Assembly (NCBI RefSeq): GCF_003675325.1
Contig: NZ_CP033073.1
Location: 7,998,001 to 8,062,000, forward strand
DNA length: 64,000 nucleotides
Origin: Streptomyces dangxiongensis
GTDB lineage: Bacteria; Actinomycetota; Actinomycetes; Streptomycetales; Streptomycetaceae
Reading direction: 5' to 3'
Position 1 is the first letter of the stretch, and each line of letters begins with the position of its first letter. A model generated the notes under the pieces. The model ran no database searches and had not been told where the DNA came from. It saw only the letters and a program-made list of their open reading frames with translations. Below are positions 8,654 to 17,584 of the stretch, one piece after another. Made by a program: the position numbers and the translations under genes.

Positions 8654-9154
8654 TCACAGGAACTCGCTCCGGTAGGTCGAGGCCAACTCGGCCGCGCGGC
8701 GGCGGCGCTCCGCGAGCTCGTCCTCCGACATTTGGGGCGGCGGCGCGTCCTTGCCCGCGACGACATCGCCGATGCGCAGGAAGTACTCGTCCTGGCCGGC
8801 GGGGGTGCACATGCACAGCATGCGGGCCGACGCACCCGAAGCGTTGCGGAAGTTGTGCGGCGCGTCGGCCGGGATGATGATCGTGGACCCGGCCCCTAGG
8901 GTGTGCTTCTCGCTGCGGAAAGTGAACTCGATCTCGCCCTCGAGGATCGTGAACATCTCCTCGAAGTCGTGCCGGTGAGGCGGCGGGCCGCCGCCGTCGG
9001 GGACGCGCATGTCGATCAGGCAGTACCGGCCGTTGGTCTGCTCGCCGGTGACCAGCATGGCGTACGTGTTGCCCACCAGAGAGATGTACGTCGTGCCGGG
9101 GTCGTCGGGGTCCGCCACGGTCAGCGAGCGGGACGGATCGTCGTCGGGAATCAT
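8654..9154 (-). CDS. Single-domain cupin protein
   Basis: 166 residues. Cupin motif 1 is PPPHRHDFEEMFTILEGEIEF (His, His and Glu metal ligands within it) and motif 2 is IPADAPHNFRNASG with the third His, so a small-molecule-binding beta barrel is clear. A TTG 18 nt upstream is possible, but AAGGAG lies 9 nt before the ATG at 9154-9152, which decides the start. The C-terminal 40 residues are a charged helix (SEDELAERRRRAAELA). Substrate is unknown; many stand-alone cupins of this size are dioxygenases or storage-like binding proteins. It is not clearly in an operon. Confidence 0.8.
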   Translation of the reverse strand: MIPDDDPSRSLTVADPDDPGTTYISLVGNTYAMLVTGEQTNGRYCLIDMRVPDGGGPPPHRHDFEEMFTILEGEIEFTFRSEKHTLGAGSTIIIPADAPHNFRNASGASARMLCMCTPAGQDEYFLRIGDVVAGKDAPPPQMSEDELAERRRRAAELASTYRSEFL

Positions 9155-9168
9155 CGGGGTTGTCTCCT

Positions 9169-9366
9169 TCAAAGGTCGGTCAGGTGAGGATCAGGGGCGG
9201 AGTCGTCGACCGTCGCGGCCACCTGCTGGGTGGACAGCTCGCGCGGCTCGGGCATCTGCTGCGGCCCGGTGACGGTGAACGTGGTGCGGCCGAGCGGATC
9301 GCGGAAGGGCCACCGGTCACCGCCCGTGCGCGCCGGGTCGAGCTGGAACTCGGCGGCCACGGCCAT
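9169..9366 (-). CDS. Short ORF upstream of the cupin, possibly a gene end
   Basis: 65 residues in a plausible frame (AEFQLDPARTGGDRWPF, GRTTFTVTGPQQMPEPREL). The stop lies 15 nt upstream of the cupin ATG. The frame remains open upstream into transposase relic sequence, so this could be the surviving C-terminus of an older gene that was cut by insertion. No family recognised. Confidence 0.3.
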   Translation of the reverse strand: MAVAAEFQLDPARTGGDRWPFRDPLGRTTFTVTGPQQMPEPRELSTQQVAATVDDSAPDPHLTDL

Positions 9367-9409
9367 CGGGGCCAGCGCCCCGGCAATCTCCGGATCCAGG
9401 GACAGGGTC

Positions 9410-9640
9410 GTGGTCGTTCGCAGTGGCTGGTGCGGGCCTGGCGTCGTCGCCGTCGGCGCCAGGCCGACCAGTGCAGGATGTGCTCGACGGGTGGGGTCGG
9501 CCGGGCTGAGGTGGATGAGCTGGGAGGATCCGTTTCCGCTTTCCCGGCATCCGGCTCGCGGGCTCGCAGGACGGTCAGGCAGCCGTGGGCAGCATGGCCA
9601 GGGTCATGTGGCGGGCCATCCGGGATAGCGGCGCACCTGG
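9410..9640 (-). pseudogene. IS701-type transposase C-terminal fragment
   Basis: Minus-strand pieces such as MTLAMLPTAA and HILHWSAWRRRRRRQARTSH match the C-terminal end of the IS701-like transposases also found at 42.4-43.7 kb (HILHWSYWRRRHQHRARLSH) and 60.6-61.0 kb. Only the tail is left, and it is joined directly to an IS5-family fragment. Confidence 0.6.
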
Positions 9641-9954
9641 TAGTCGTCCAGGCCGCACTCCTGTTTCGCGCTCTGGAAGGAGCATCCGCTCGAAGGTTCC
9701 GTCCGCCGCCCACCGGCGGAAACGCGTGTGGAGGCTGGCCCACGACCCGTATCGCTCGGGCACATCCCGCCAGGCGACCCCGGTGCGGAACTTCCACACG
9801 ATCCCGTTCAGGACCGTCCGGTCGTCCAGCCGGGGCCGGCCCAGCGCAGGCCGGGGCAGCAGCGGCTGCACGAGTTCCCACTCGGCATCGGACAGTTCAT
9901 GGCGACGTATCACGACTCCATGATCCACAACACAAGATCACTTTGACGACAGAC
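9641..9954 (-). mobile_element. Partial IS5-family element (5' third only)
   Basis: The first ~90 codons of the same transposase as in the complete copies at 15.6 and 59.7 kb (VIRRHELSDAEWELVQPLL ... FRRWAADGTFERML) plus its outer terminal repeat, abutting a CTAG at 9955-9958. It stops abruptly after FERML where IS701-type sequence begins, so it is a recombination chimera. It is not mobile on its own. Confidence 0.75.
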
Positions 9955-9958
9955 CCTA

Positions 9959-10378
9959 GGACCGGGGGTGCGGCTGCGAGCCGTGCGATCCAGGATCGAG
10001 GTCGTGGCCTGTTGTGTCGTCGCTCTCCGGGAGCTTGCGGATGCCGTCGGATGCGCACCACCATCGCCCCGGACAGCTTCCGATACTTCACTCCGGTCTC
10101 GCTCGGCGAGCTGGAGCGTGTCGTCGGCCATCGGCGCGAACCCGAGCGGACCCCACGCGGTCAGCTACTGCGCCGCGCCGGCCTTCAGTCCCAGGCGCTC
10201 GTCGGCGGTCAGGGGCCGGCGTACGGAAGGTCCAGGGACCCCTGCGCCGGACTGGCAGTCCTCGCCCTCGCCGGACGACGCGCCTGGTGGCTCCCGTCCT
10301 GGTTGCCCCCCCTCACCCGGTCCGGGCATGGGAGGGGAGACCCGATGGCGGCGGGGGCTGAGGGGAGAGCGCTCGAGG
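9959..10378. other. Stretch without a supported gene
   Basis: Short frames only. The sequence is downstream of the FadR-type gene and may hold its terminator, but no clean hairpin with a U tract is seen. Confidence 0.35.
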
Positions 10379-11080
10379 TCAGTCGTCGATCGCCTGTGTC
10401 GGGTTATCGGTCAGACTGGTGGCCAGCCACTGCTCCACGGCCGTGATGTGGACGGTCGCCGCAGCGGCGGCGAGCAGGGCGTCGCGTGACTGGAGCGCGC
10501 TGAGGATCTGCTCGTGGTCCTCGTGGGCGTTGTTCAGGGCGTGACTGGTCTGGCTGCCGCGCACGATGCGGACCCGCTGGGTGCGGGTGGAGAGCACTTG
10601 CAGCAGCATGGACAGCACGGGGTTGCCGACTGCTTCGACGATCCTGAGGTGGAAGGCGATGTCGTGGGCGACGAACTCCTCCACGGTGGCGACGGCCCGG
10701 GACCGCTTGAGGATGTTGCGCAGTTCCCGGAGGTCCTCCTCCTTGAGCAGCGAGGCGGCCAGTCCTGTCGCCTGCGGTTCGAGCAGCCGTCGTACCTGGA
10801 GCAACTGCAGAGCCGTGTGGCCCTGGGAGACGTCGGCGGCGAAGGAGAGGCTCTCCAGCAGGAGATGGGGCTCCAGACTGGAGACGTACGTGCCGTCGCC
10901 CTGCCGGGTGATCAGGATGTGCATGGCCGTCAGCGCCCGGACTGCCTCGCGCAGGGAGTTCCGGGACAGGCCGAGCTGTCCGGCGAGGATCTCCTCCTTG
11001 GGGAGCCGGGAGCCGGGCGCGAGTTCACCGGCCAGGATCATCGCCTTGATCTTGCCGATCGCCTCGTCCGTCAGTGCCAC
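10379..11080 (-). CDS. GntR/FadR-family transcriptional regulator (FCD domain)
   Basis: 233 residues from a GTG start with GAGAGG upstream. The N-terminal winged helix is LAPGSRLPKEEILAGQLGLS followed by RNSLREAVRALTAM and the wing RQGDGTYVSS (residues ~10-68). The FCD effector domain follows, with VRRLLEPQATGLAA and HDIAFHLRIVEAVGNP carrying the metal-binding Asp/His. FCD regulators usually bind sugar acids or similar carboxylates and act as repressors. The gene is the last of the importer operon, 67 nt after the permease, so it probably controls that operon and the fucose pathway. The shared ATACATC-type dyads upstream of these operons are the best operator candidates. Confidence 0.9.
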   Translation of the reverse strand: MALTDEAIGKIKAMILAGELAPGSRLPKEEILAGQLGLSRNSLREAVRALTAMHILITRQGDGTYVSSLEPHLLLESLSFAADVSQGHTALQLLQVRRLLEPQATGLAASLLKEEDLRELRNILKRSRAVATVEEFVAHDIAFHLRIVEAVGNPVLSMLLQVLSTRTQRVRIVRGSQTSHALNNAHEDHEQILSALQSRDALLAAAAATVHITAVEQWLATSLTDNPTQAIDD

Positions 11081-11147
11081 GAGGATGCCTCTCTGACTAG
11101 GGGACGCGCCGGCCGTCGGCTCCGCTGGAGCCGACGGTGGTGCGTGC

Positions 11148-12191
11148 CTATTCCTGCTTCTCGCCGGAGGCGAAGCGGGAGATGATCAGTGCGATGATGA
11201 TGATGGCTCCGTTGAGGAACTGGTTCCACAGCGGTGGTACACCCGCCAACGTCATGACGTTGACGACGAGTTGCAGCGTCAGCACACCGGTGAGCGCGCC
11301 GAAGATCGAGCCCTTTCCGCCGTTGAGGCTGACTCCGCCGATGACGGTCGCGGCGAAGACCTGGAAAATCCAGCCGCTGCCCTGGGTGGCGGATATGGAG
11401 CCGTAGTGGCCGCTGTAGAGGATACCGGCGAACGCGGCGAGGACGCTGCCGAGGATGAGGACGATCCACACGATGCGGTCGACGCGGATGCCGGCGGTGC
11501 GGGCCGCCTCCGGGTTGCCGCCGATCGCGTACAGCGCCCGGCCGTGGCGCAGCCAGGCCAGCGCGCTGCCGCTGAGGGCGAAGAGCGCCACGCAGATCCA
11601 GATCGCGGCCGGGACACCCAGCCACGACGACTTGCCCAGGTAGGTGAAGGAGGACGGCAGTTCCACGATGGACTGGCCCTCGGACAGGGCGACCTGGAGT
11701 CCGCGCAGCATGGTGAGCATGCCGAGGGTGACGATGAAGCCGTTGAGACGCAGCTTCAGGATCAGGAAGCCGTTGACGGCCCCGATCACCACGCCCACCA
11801 GCAGACAGAGCGGTACGGCCGTCCACTCGGGGAACAGTTGGAGGCCCGTGAACCGGGCTCCGCTGGTCGGCAGGACCAGCCACACGGCGATGACGGGCGC
11901 CACGCCGATGGTGGACTCCAGGGACAGGTCCATCCGGCCGCTGATCAGGATCAACGCGGTGGCCAGCACCAGCAGGCTGAGCTCGGTGGATTGCTGAGCG
12001 ACGCCGATGAGGTTGTCGACGGTCAGGAAGGCCGGCGAGACGATGAACCCGATCAGGCCGAGGACGAGGATCGCCGGGACCAGGGACAGTTCACGGAAGC
12101 GCCCGAAGTCGACCCGGCGGCGCGCGGCGTCCGCGGCGGCCGGCTCGGCCTTGCTCACTGCGGGGTCGGTGAGATCTGTGGTGGCGGACAT
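11148..12191 (-). CDS. Sugar ABC transporter permease (RbsC-like)
   Basis: 347 residues with a ~30-residue cytoplasmic N-terminus followed by about 9-10 hydrophobic segments. Family landmarks: LIGVAQQSTELSLLVLATAL, GRMDLSLESTIGVAPVI (cf. GGIDLSVG in RbsC), GVVIGAVNGFLI, LNGFIVTLGMLTMLRGL and the late GGVSLNGGKGSIFGAL. It forms the membrane channel of a CUT2-type importer. GGAGGG lies 4 nt before the ATG, inside the stop region of the ATPase gene (2-nt gap), so the two are translationally coupled. Confidence 0.92.
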   Translation of the reverse strand: MSATTDLTDPAVSKAEPAAADAARRRVDFGRFRELSLVPAILVLGLIGFIVSPAFLTVDNLIGVAQQSTELSLLVLATALILISGRMDLSLESTIGVAPVIAVWLVLPTSGARFTGLQLFPEWTAVPLCLLVGVVIGAVNGFLILKLRLNGFIVTLGMLTMLRGLQVALSEGQSIVELPSSFTYLGKSSWLGVPAAIWICVALFALSGSALAWLRHGRALYAIGGNPEAARTAGIRVDRIVWIVLILGSVLAAFAGILYSGHYGSISATQGSGWIFQVFAATVIGGVSLNGGKGSIFGALTGVLTLQLVVNVMTLAGVPPLWNQFLNGAIIIIALIISRFASGEKQE

Positions 12192-12193
12192 GA

Positions 12194-13795
12194 CTACCCT
12201 CCGTGCTCGTCTGTACCGGTTGAGGCGGATGCGGGGGACGCGGATGCGGGGACCGTGCCGCCGCTGACGCCCTCGATGACGGCGACGACGACCTCGTCCT
12301 TCCAGCCGCGGTCGAACTCGGCGACCACGCGCCCCTGGAACATGACGACGACCCGGTCACAGATCTTCAGGTCGTCCAGTTCGTCGGAGACGATCAGCGC
12401 GGCCTTGCCGCCGTCCGCTACCTGCCGGATGCGGCTCAGGAGGAACTCCTTGGACTTGACGTCCACTCCGTTGGTGGGGCGGATGGCCACCAGGACCTGC
12501 GGATCGGTGGCCAGGGCCCGGGCGACGACGACCTTCTGCTGGTTGCCGCCCGAGAGGGCGGAGACCGGGGTGGAGGCTCCCGGCGCCTTGATGTCGAGGT
12601 CCCTGATCATGCGTCCGGCGAACGCCTTGGTGCGGGCGGGCAGCACCGTGCCGAACGGACCGAGCTGATAGGTGACGGTGAGCGTCGCGTTCTCCGCCAC
12701 GCTGCGGTTGTTCACCAGCCCTTGGAGGTGGCGGTCCTCGGGGACCAGACCCACTCCGACGGTGAGCGCGGACGGCACACTGCCGGTGCGCACGGTCCTG
12801 CCGCCCACCGTGATACGGCCTTCCTTGGCGCGGTGCAGACCGGCGATCGTCTCACCCACCTGCACATTGCCGCTGGCGGTGGCGCCGGCGAGCCCGACGA
12901 CCTCGCCGGAGCGGACCGAGAGGGAGATGCCCTCGCAGACGCCGGGCAGGGTCAGGCCGTCGACCGCCAGCAGTTCCGGGGCATCCTTCCGCGCGCCCGG
13001 AGACCCCCCGGCAACGGTGATCGTGGAGGCCGACTCGCCGGTCATGGCCTCCACCAGTGCCTGGTGACCGAGTTCGGCGACGGGCGCGGTCAGGATGTGG
13101 GCCGCGTCACGGTAGACGGTGACGGTGGTGCAGAGGTCGTAGACCTCTTGCAGATGGTGTGAGATGAAGAGGAAGGCGACGCCCTGCCGTTGGAGGTGGC
13201 GGAGCTTGTCGAAGAGGCGGTTGATGCCGCGGGCGTCGAGTTTCGCGGTCGGCTCGTCGAGGATGATGAAGCGTGCGCCGAACGAGAGGGCCCGTGCGAT
13301 CTCGACGAACTGCCGCTGCTCGACGGTGAGGTCCTTGGCCCGCGCGCTGGGGTCGACGCCCACGCCGTACTCGCCGAGCAGTTCCTCGGCGCGCCGGCGC
13401 AGTTGCTTCCAGCGGATGGGCTGCACCGTCCCGGCACTCTGCCGGTTCAGGAAGAGGTTCTCGGCGACGGTCAGGTCTCCGATGATGGTGGAGCGCTGGT
13501 AGACGCAGGCGACCCGGGAGCGCCAGGCGCCGATGTCGCCGTAGGCGGGCGCGGGCTCGCCGGAGAAGCGCAGGGTCCCGGAGTCCGGTTGCTGGAGTCC
13601 GGTGAGCATGGACACGAGCGTCGACTTCCCGGCGCCGTTGCGTCCGACCAGGGCGTGCGACTCGCCCGGGGCGACGCTGATGCGGGCGTCGCGCAGCGCG
13701 ACGGTCGCGCCGAAGCGTTTGCTGATGCCGGTCGCCTCGGCCACGGGGGCCGGGGTGCCGGGGCCGGTCGCCGGGGCGGTCGCGGTGTCCGCCAT
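12194..13795 (-). CDS. Sugar ABC transporter ATP-binding protein (RbsA-like, two ATPase domains)
   Basis: 533 residues with tandem nucleotide-binding domains. Domain 1: Walker A GRNGAGKST (~52-60), a divergent signature LTVEQRQFVEIARAL, Walker B ILDEPTAKLD and SHHLQEVYD. Domain 2: degenerate Walker A GLAGATASGN, intact signature LSGGNQQKVVVARAL, and AIRPTNGVDV in place of the usual DEPTRGIDV. The degenerate second site is normal for RbsA/MglA-type proteins, but the Ile-Arg in place of Asp-Glu in Walker B is worth noting. The start is ATG 13795 with AAGGACGG upstream; a longer frame has no support. It energises the permease encoded 2 nt downstream. Confidence 0.92.
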   Translation of the reverse strand: MADTATAPATGPGTPAPVAEATGISKRFGATVALRDARISVAPGESHALVGRNGAGKSTLVSMLTGLQQPDSGTLRFSGEPAPAYGDIGAWRSRVACVYQRSTIIGDLTVAENLFLNRQSAGTVQPIRWKQLRRRAEELLGEYGVGVDPSARAKDLTVEQRQFVEIARALSFGARFIILDEPTAKLDARGINRLFDKLRHLQRQGVAFLFISHHLQEVYDLCTTVTVYRDAAHILTAPVAELGHQALVEAMTGESASTITVAGGSPGARKDAPELLAVDGLTLPGVCEGISLSVRSGEVVGLAGATASGNVQVGETIAGLHRAKEGRITVGGRTVRTGSVPSALTVGVGLVPEDRHLQGLVNNRSVAENATLTVTYQLGPFGTVLPARTKAFAGRMIRDLDIKAPGASTPVSALSGGNQQKVVVARALATDPQVLVAIRPTNGVDVKSKEFLLSRIRQVADGGKAALIVSDELDDLKICDRVVVMFQGRVVAEFDRGWKDEVVVAVIEGVSGGTVPASASPASASTGTDEHGG

Positions 13796-13910
13796 GGTGG
13801 ATACCGTCCTTCGTGTACGGAGGCTGGAGCCGAGCGGTGCGGGAGGCTGCCCGCGATGGGGTGCGGGAGGCTGTGCGTCCCCCCCCGACGCGGCGGGCAG
13901 CGAGTACCTG

Positions 13911-14963
13911 TCATCCGCCGACGTTGTTGCCCCACAGGGTCTTTTCGTCAACGTTGTCCTTGGTGACCAGCGGGGCGGGCAGCTGGTCTTCGAGGCCGTT
14001 GGGGAGCTTGATGATGGTGGAGTCGTGGTCGGTCTTGCCCGCCCTGAAGGTCTTGCCCTCGGCCGCGGCCTGGGCGTAGTACAGCGCGTACTTGGCGTAG
14101 AGGTCGGCGGGCTGGGAGACGGTGGCGTCGATCCGGCCCTTGCGGATGGCCTCGAACTCCTGCGGGATGCCGTCGTTGGAGACGATCGTGATGTGCCCCT
14201 TCTGGCCGGCCGGCTGGAGCAGGCCCTTCTGCTCCAGCAGCGCCAGGGTCGGCTGAAGGAAGACACCGCCCGCCTGCATGTAGATGCCGTTCAGATCCGG
14301 GTGCTGGGCGAGCAGCGACTGCAGCTTGGCCGAGGCCACGTCACCCTTCCAGTCGGTGGGCAGCTCGAACACCTTGATCTTCGGGAACTTCTCCTTCATG
14401 CACTCCGCGAACGCCTCCGAGCGGTCGCGCCCGTTGATGGAGTCCAGGGCGCCCTGCAACTCGGCGACCTTGCCCTTGCCGCCCCGCTGCTCGCCGAGGT
14501 ACTCGCAGGCCTTGGTGCCGTACGCCCGGTTGTCGGCGCGTACGACCATGTAGACGTCGCCCTTGTCGGGCCGGGTGTCGACGCTGATCACCGGGATCTT
14601 CTTCGACGCGAGGGTGTCGAGGGTGGAGGCGAGGGCCCCGGTGTCCTGCGGAGCCATGACCACGGCCTTGGCCCCGGTGTTCTCAAACACCTGCACGTTG
14701 GCGACGAGCTTGGTGACGTCGTTCTGCGAGTTGCTGATCGGCAGCGCGTTGATGCCGTCGGACTTGACGCCCTTCTCGATGTACTGCGCGTAGGAGTTCC
14801 AGAAGTCGGAGTCGGAGCGCGGCAGGTCGATCCCGACGGTGGGCTTGTCACCGCCCGAGGCGGCCGGGTCAGTGCTTTCGCGGTTGCATGCGGCGGCGAG
14901 CGCCAGTGCCGCGAGAACAGCGGTGGCGGCTGCGGCGGTGGAGCGGGTGCGAGCGAGGTTCAT
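13911..14963 (-). CDS. Sugar ABC transporter substrate-binding lipoprotein
   Basis: 350 residues. The signal peptide ends in a lipobox LALAAAC (Cys ~26), so the protein is membrane-anchored outside the cell. The periplasmic-binding-protein-4 fold is shown by VGIDLPRSDSDFWNSYAQYI, VMAPQDTGALASTLDTL, KKIPVISVDTRPD and HITIVSNDGIPQEFEAI. It is first in the importer operon (binding protein, ATPase, permease, FadR regulator). Ligand specificity cannot be read from sequence; the adjoining catabolic operon makes L-fucose or a fucoside the best guess. A decayed paralogue of its C-terminus lies at 32.2-32.6 kb. Confidence 0.92.
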   Translation of the reverse strand: MNLARTRSTAAAATAVLAALALAAACNRESTDPAASGGDKPTVGIDLPRSDSDFWNSYAQYIEKGVKSDGINALPISNSQNDVTKLVANVQVFENTGAKAVVMAPQDTGALASTLDTLASKKIPVISVDTRPDKGDVYMVVRADNRAYGTKACEYLGEQRGGKGKVAELQGALDSINGRDRSEAFAECMKEKFPKIKVFELPTDWKGDVASAKLQSLLAQHPDLNGIYMQAGGVFLQPTLALLEQKGLLQPAGQKGHITIVSNDGIPQEFEAIRKGRIDATVSQPADLYAKYALYYAQAAAEGKTFRAGKTDHDSTIIKLPNGLEDQLPAPLVTKDNVDEKTLWGNNVGG

Positions 14964-15582
14964 GACCGTGTTCTCTCCTTGGCCGGGGGCACAGGGGCCG
15001 CAGGGCGACGGTGGGGAGGGCGTACCTGCCTGCGGGGGAAGGGCGACGTCGCCGGACGGGCAGTTGCCGATCCGGCACGGAGATGCGCGGATCATGCCCT
15101 GAGGGGTGGGTGTGAGGGGCAGCCGGGGACCGAGGAGGTGCGGAGGCGGAGCGACCGCACGGATGCGAGCCGAATGGGCGTACAGGATCGTGCAACCATT
15201 CCTCCGATGTATCCCGGACGCCGAGGACGTTACGACGGCGTTGCCGACGTTGACAAGGGTTCGCCGCCACAGATTCGCGGGACATCACGCCGTAGGGCGC
15301 CAAGGCGCTGTGCCGATCGCGCTGCTTCACGCTCACACCCTCTGCGACCTGCATAGCTCGACCCTCATGGGGGACGGTCGATGCGCTGCGGCAGCTCACG
15401 ATCCGGCAACGAGCCCCCCCGGGCCCGCGGAAGCGGGGCAGGGCGAAGGCCCGGAGGACCCGTCTCCCCCTTGGGTGACCCGTGGTGTGTGCCTGCCGGT
15501 GTCGTTCTCACCAGTAAGGGTGGCCTCGCGGGTCACTCCGGATTCATGGGATGGCGACTCGCACGTCGACCTTGCGGCCTAG
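14964..15582. other. Promoter region of importer operon and remains of a divergent intergenic region
   Basis: No gene is supported. It carries an operator-like dyad at 15198-15212, 235 nt upstream of the binding-protein ATG. Before the IS5-family insertion at 15583 this DNA was contiguous with 16476-16718, so importer and catabolic operons once shared a divergent control region. Confidence 0.55.
15198..15212. promoter_or_regulatory. Operator-like dyad A (ATACATC-N-GATGTAT family)
   Basis: On the minus strand it reads ATACATCGGAGGAAT, 14 of 15 bases identical to site B at 16533. It lies upstream of the importer operon. Confidence 0.65.
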
Positions 15583-16475
15583 GGTCTGTCGTCAAAGTGA
15601 TCTTGTTTTGTGGATCATGGAGTCGTGATACGTCGCCATGAACTGTCCGATGCCGAGTGGGAACTCGTGCAGCCGCTGCTGCCCCGGCCTGCGCTGGGCC
15701 GGCCCCGGCTGGACGACCGGACGGTCCTGAACGGGATCGTGTGGAAGTTCCGCACCGGGGTCGCCTGGCGGGATGTGCCCGAGCGATACGGGTCGTGGGC
15801 CAGCCTCCACACGCGTTTCCGCCGGTGGGCGGCGGACGGAACCTTCGAGCGGATGCTCCAAACCGCGCAGGCGCAAGCGGATGCCGCGGGCGACATCGAG
15901 TGGCTGGTGTCGGTCGACTCCACCATCGTCCGAGCCCACCAGCACGCCGCCGGAGCCCGAAAAGGGGGCTCCGGGGTCCGGAACTGGGCCGGTCCCGAGG
16001 CGGGCTGACCAGCAAGACTCACCTTGCCTGCGACGGCTCGGGCCGCCCGCCGGCCTTCGTGCTGACGGGCGGGAACACCAACGACTGCACCCAGTTCACC
16101 GCCGTGATGGACGCGATACGGGTGCCCCGAATCGGGCCAGGCCGGCCCCGGATCAGGCCCGATCACGTGATCGGCGACAAGGGCTACAGCTCGAAAGCCA
16201 TCCGCACCTGGCTCCGCCGCCGCGGCATTGCCCACACCATTCCCGAACGGTCTGACCAGGTCGCCAACCGGGCCCGGCGCGGTAGCACTGGCGGCCGCCC
16301 TCCGGCCTTCGACCGCAGCGTCTACAAGCACCGCAACGTCGTCGAACGCTGCTTCAACCGCCTCAAGCAACGGCGCGGCATCGCCACCAGGTACGACAAG
16401 ACCGCCCAGTCCTACCAAGCAGCCGTCACCCTCGCATCGCTCCTGATGTGGGCGTGAACACTTTGACGACAACTC
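15583..16475 (+). mobile_element. Complete IS5-family element, copy 1 (893 bp)
   Basis: Both ends carry imperfect inverted repeats (GGTCTGTCGTCAAAGTGATC left, GAGTTGTCGTCAAAGTGTTC as read from the right end), and the element sits between two CTAG tetramers, the usual target of this group. It encodes a two-frame DDE transposase. A near-identical copy lies in opposite orientation at 59701-60593 and a fragment at 9641-9954. It interrupts the control region between importer and catabolic operons. Confidence 0.92.
15610..16457 (+). CDS. IS5-family transposase, orfA-orfB requiring -1 frameshift
   Basis: The first frame (15610-16008, 132 residues; VIRRHELSDAEWELVQPLL, WRDVPERYGSWASLHTRF, SVDSTIVRAH with the first catalytic Asp) ends shortly after an AAAAGGGGG run at 15960-15968. 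The second frame, shifted by -1, continues SRGGLTSKTHLACDGSG, PDHVIGDKGYSS (second Asp) and NVVERCFNRLKQ (Glu) to 16457. This is the standard programmed-frameshift arrangement of IS427-type elements, and the copy at 59.7 kb has the same layout, so it is probably functional rather than damaged. Confidence 0.88.
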
Positions 16476-16532
16476 CTAGGGCGACCATGGTGGATCTCCC
16501 TTCGTGTGTGCCTGATTGACATCGTCGAAGAT

Positions 16533-16547
16533 ATACATCCGAGGAAT
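16533..16547. promoter_or_regulatory. Operator-like dyad B
   Basis: ATACATCCGAGGAAT, 172 nt upstream of the first catabolic gene. It is the near-twin of site A on the other side of the IS5 insertion. Confidence 0.65.
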
Positions 16548-16591
16548 CCGTTGCCAGGTGCCATCTCCGCATCTAGGGTCACTGTGCCGCC

Positions 16592-16606
16592 ATACATCCG
16601 ATGAAT
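16592..16606. promoter_or_regulatory. Operator-like dyad C
   Basis: ATACATCCGATGAAT, 45 bp downstream of dyad B and 113 nt before the catabolic operon start. Two phased sites suggest co-operative repression. Confidence 0.7.
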
Positions 16607-16718
16607 GCAGAGGTGGATGAGCGAAGCCCGTCGGCAGGTCCGGCCCGGCGCACGGCAGGCGGCTCAGCCCTATGGCGACCAACACTCAGACGAAACCCGC
16701 ACGGCAAGGGAGCCCCCA

Positions 16719-17570
16719 GTGAAACTGCTACGAGTCGGCGCCCCCGGCGAGGAGCGACCCGCAGTCCGTACCGACGACGGCCGGCTGCTGGACCTGTCCT
16801 CTGTGACCCGGGACATCGACGGCGACTTCCTCGCCTCCGGGGGAGTGGACCGGGCCCGCGCAGCCGTCGTGGCGGGCGGACTGCCCGAACTCGACACCGA
16901 CGGCCTGCGGATCGGCGCCCCCCTGGCCCGCCCCGGCAAAATCATCTGCGTCGGGCTGAACTACCGCGACCACGCCGCCGAGACCGGCGCCGCGATCCCG
17001 CCCCGCCCGGTGGTCTTCATGAAGGACCCGGGCACGGTCGTCGGCCCGTGCGACGAGGTGCTGATCCCCCGAGGCTCGGTCAAGACCGACTGGGAGGTGG
17101 AGCTGGCGGTCGTCATCGGACGGCGGGCCCGCTACCTCGACGGCCTCGAGGCCGCGCGGGCCGTGATCGCCGGCTATGCGATCAGCCATGACGTCTCCGA
17201 ACGCGAATTCCAACTGGAGTACTCCCCGCAGTGGGATCTGGGCAAGTCCTGCGAGACCTTCAACCCGCTCGGCCCGTGGCTGGTCACCGCCGACGAGGTC
17301 GGCGACCCGCAGGACCTGGGCCTGCACCTCAGCGTCAACGGGGTGAAGCGGCAGGACGGCCATACCGGCGACATGATCTTCTCGGTCGACCACATGGTGT
17401 CGTACCTGAGCCAGTACATGGTCCTGGAGCCGGGTGACGTGATCAACACCGGTACGCCCGCAGGCGTGGCCCTTGGGCTCCCCGGCTCTCCCTTCCTGCG
17501 CCCCGGCGACACCGTCGAGCTCTCCGTCGACGGCCTCGGCAGCCAGCGCCAGACCTTCACCCAAGCGTAA
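16719..17570 (+). CDS. Fumarylacetoacetate-hydrolase-family protein, likely 2,4-diketo-3-deoxy-L-fuconate hydrolase
   Basis: 283 residues from GTG 16719 (AAGGGAG 7 nt upstream; a start at 16605 lacks a ribosome site). The FAH fold is shown by [43 protein letters not shown] (metal-ligand acidic residues), [12 protein letters not shown] and [12 protein letters not shown]. Relatives cleave acylpyruvate-like diketo acids. With a fuconate dehydratase and an SDR dehydrogenase next to it, the reaction is most likely 2,4-diketo-3-deoxy-L-fuconate to pyruvate plus L-lactate, the last step of the non-phosphorylating fucose route. First gene of the operon, behind operator-like dyads B and C. Confidence 0.85.
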   Translation: MKLLRVGAPGEERPAVRTDDGRLLDLSSVTRDIDGDFLASGGVDRARAAVVAGGLPELDTDGLRIGAPLARPGKIICVGLNYRDHAAETGAAIPPRPVVFMKDPGTVVGPCDEVLIPRGSVKTDWEVELAVVIGRRARYLDGLEAARAVIAGYAISHDVSEREFQLEYSPQWDLGKSCETFNPLGPWLVTADEVGDPQDLGLHLSVNGVKRQDGHTGDMIFSVDHMVSYLSQYMVLEPGDVINTGTPAGVALGLPGSPFLRPGDTVELSVDGLGSQRQTFTQA

Positions 17571-17584
17571 AAGGGAGGACCACC

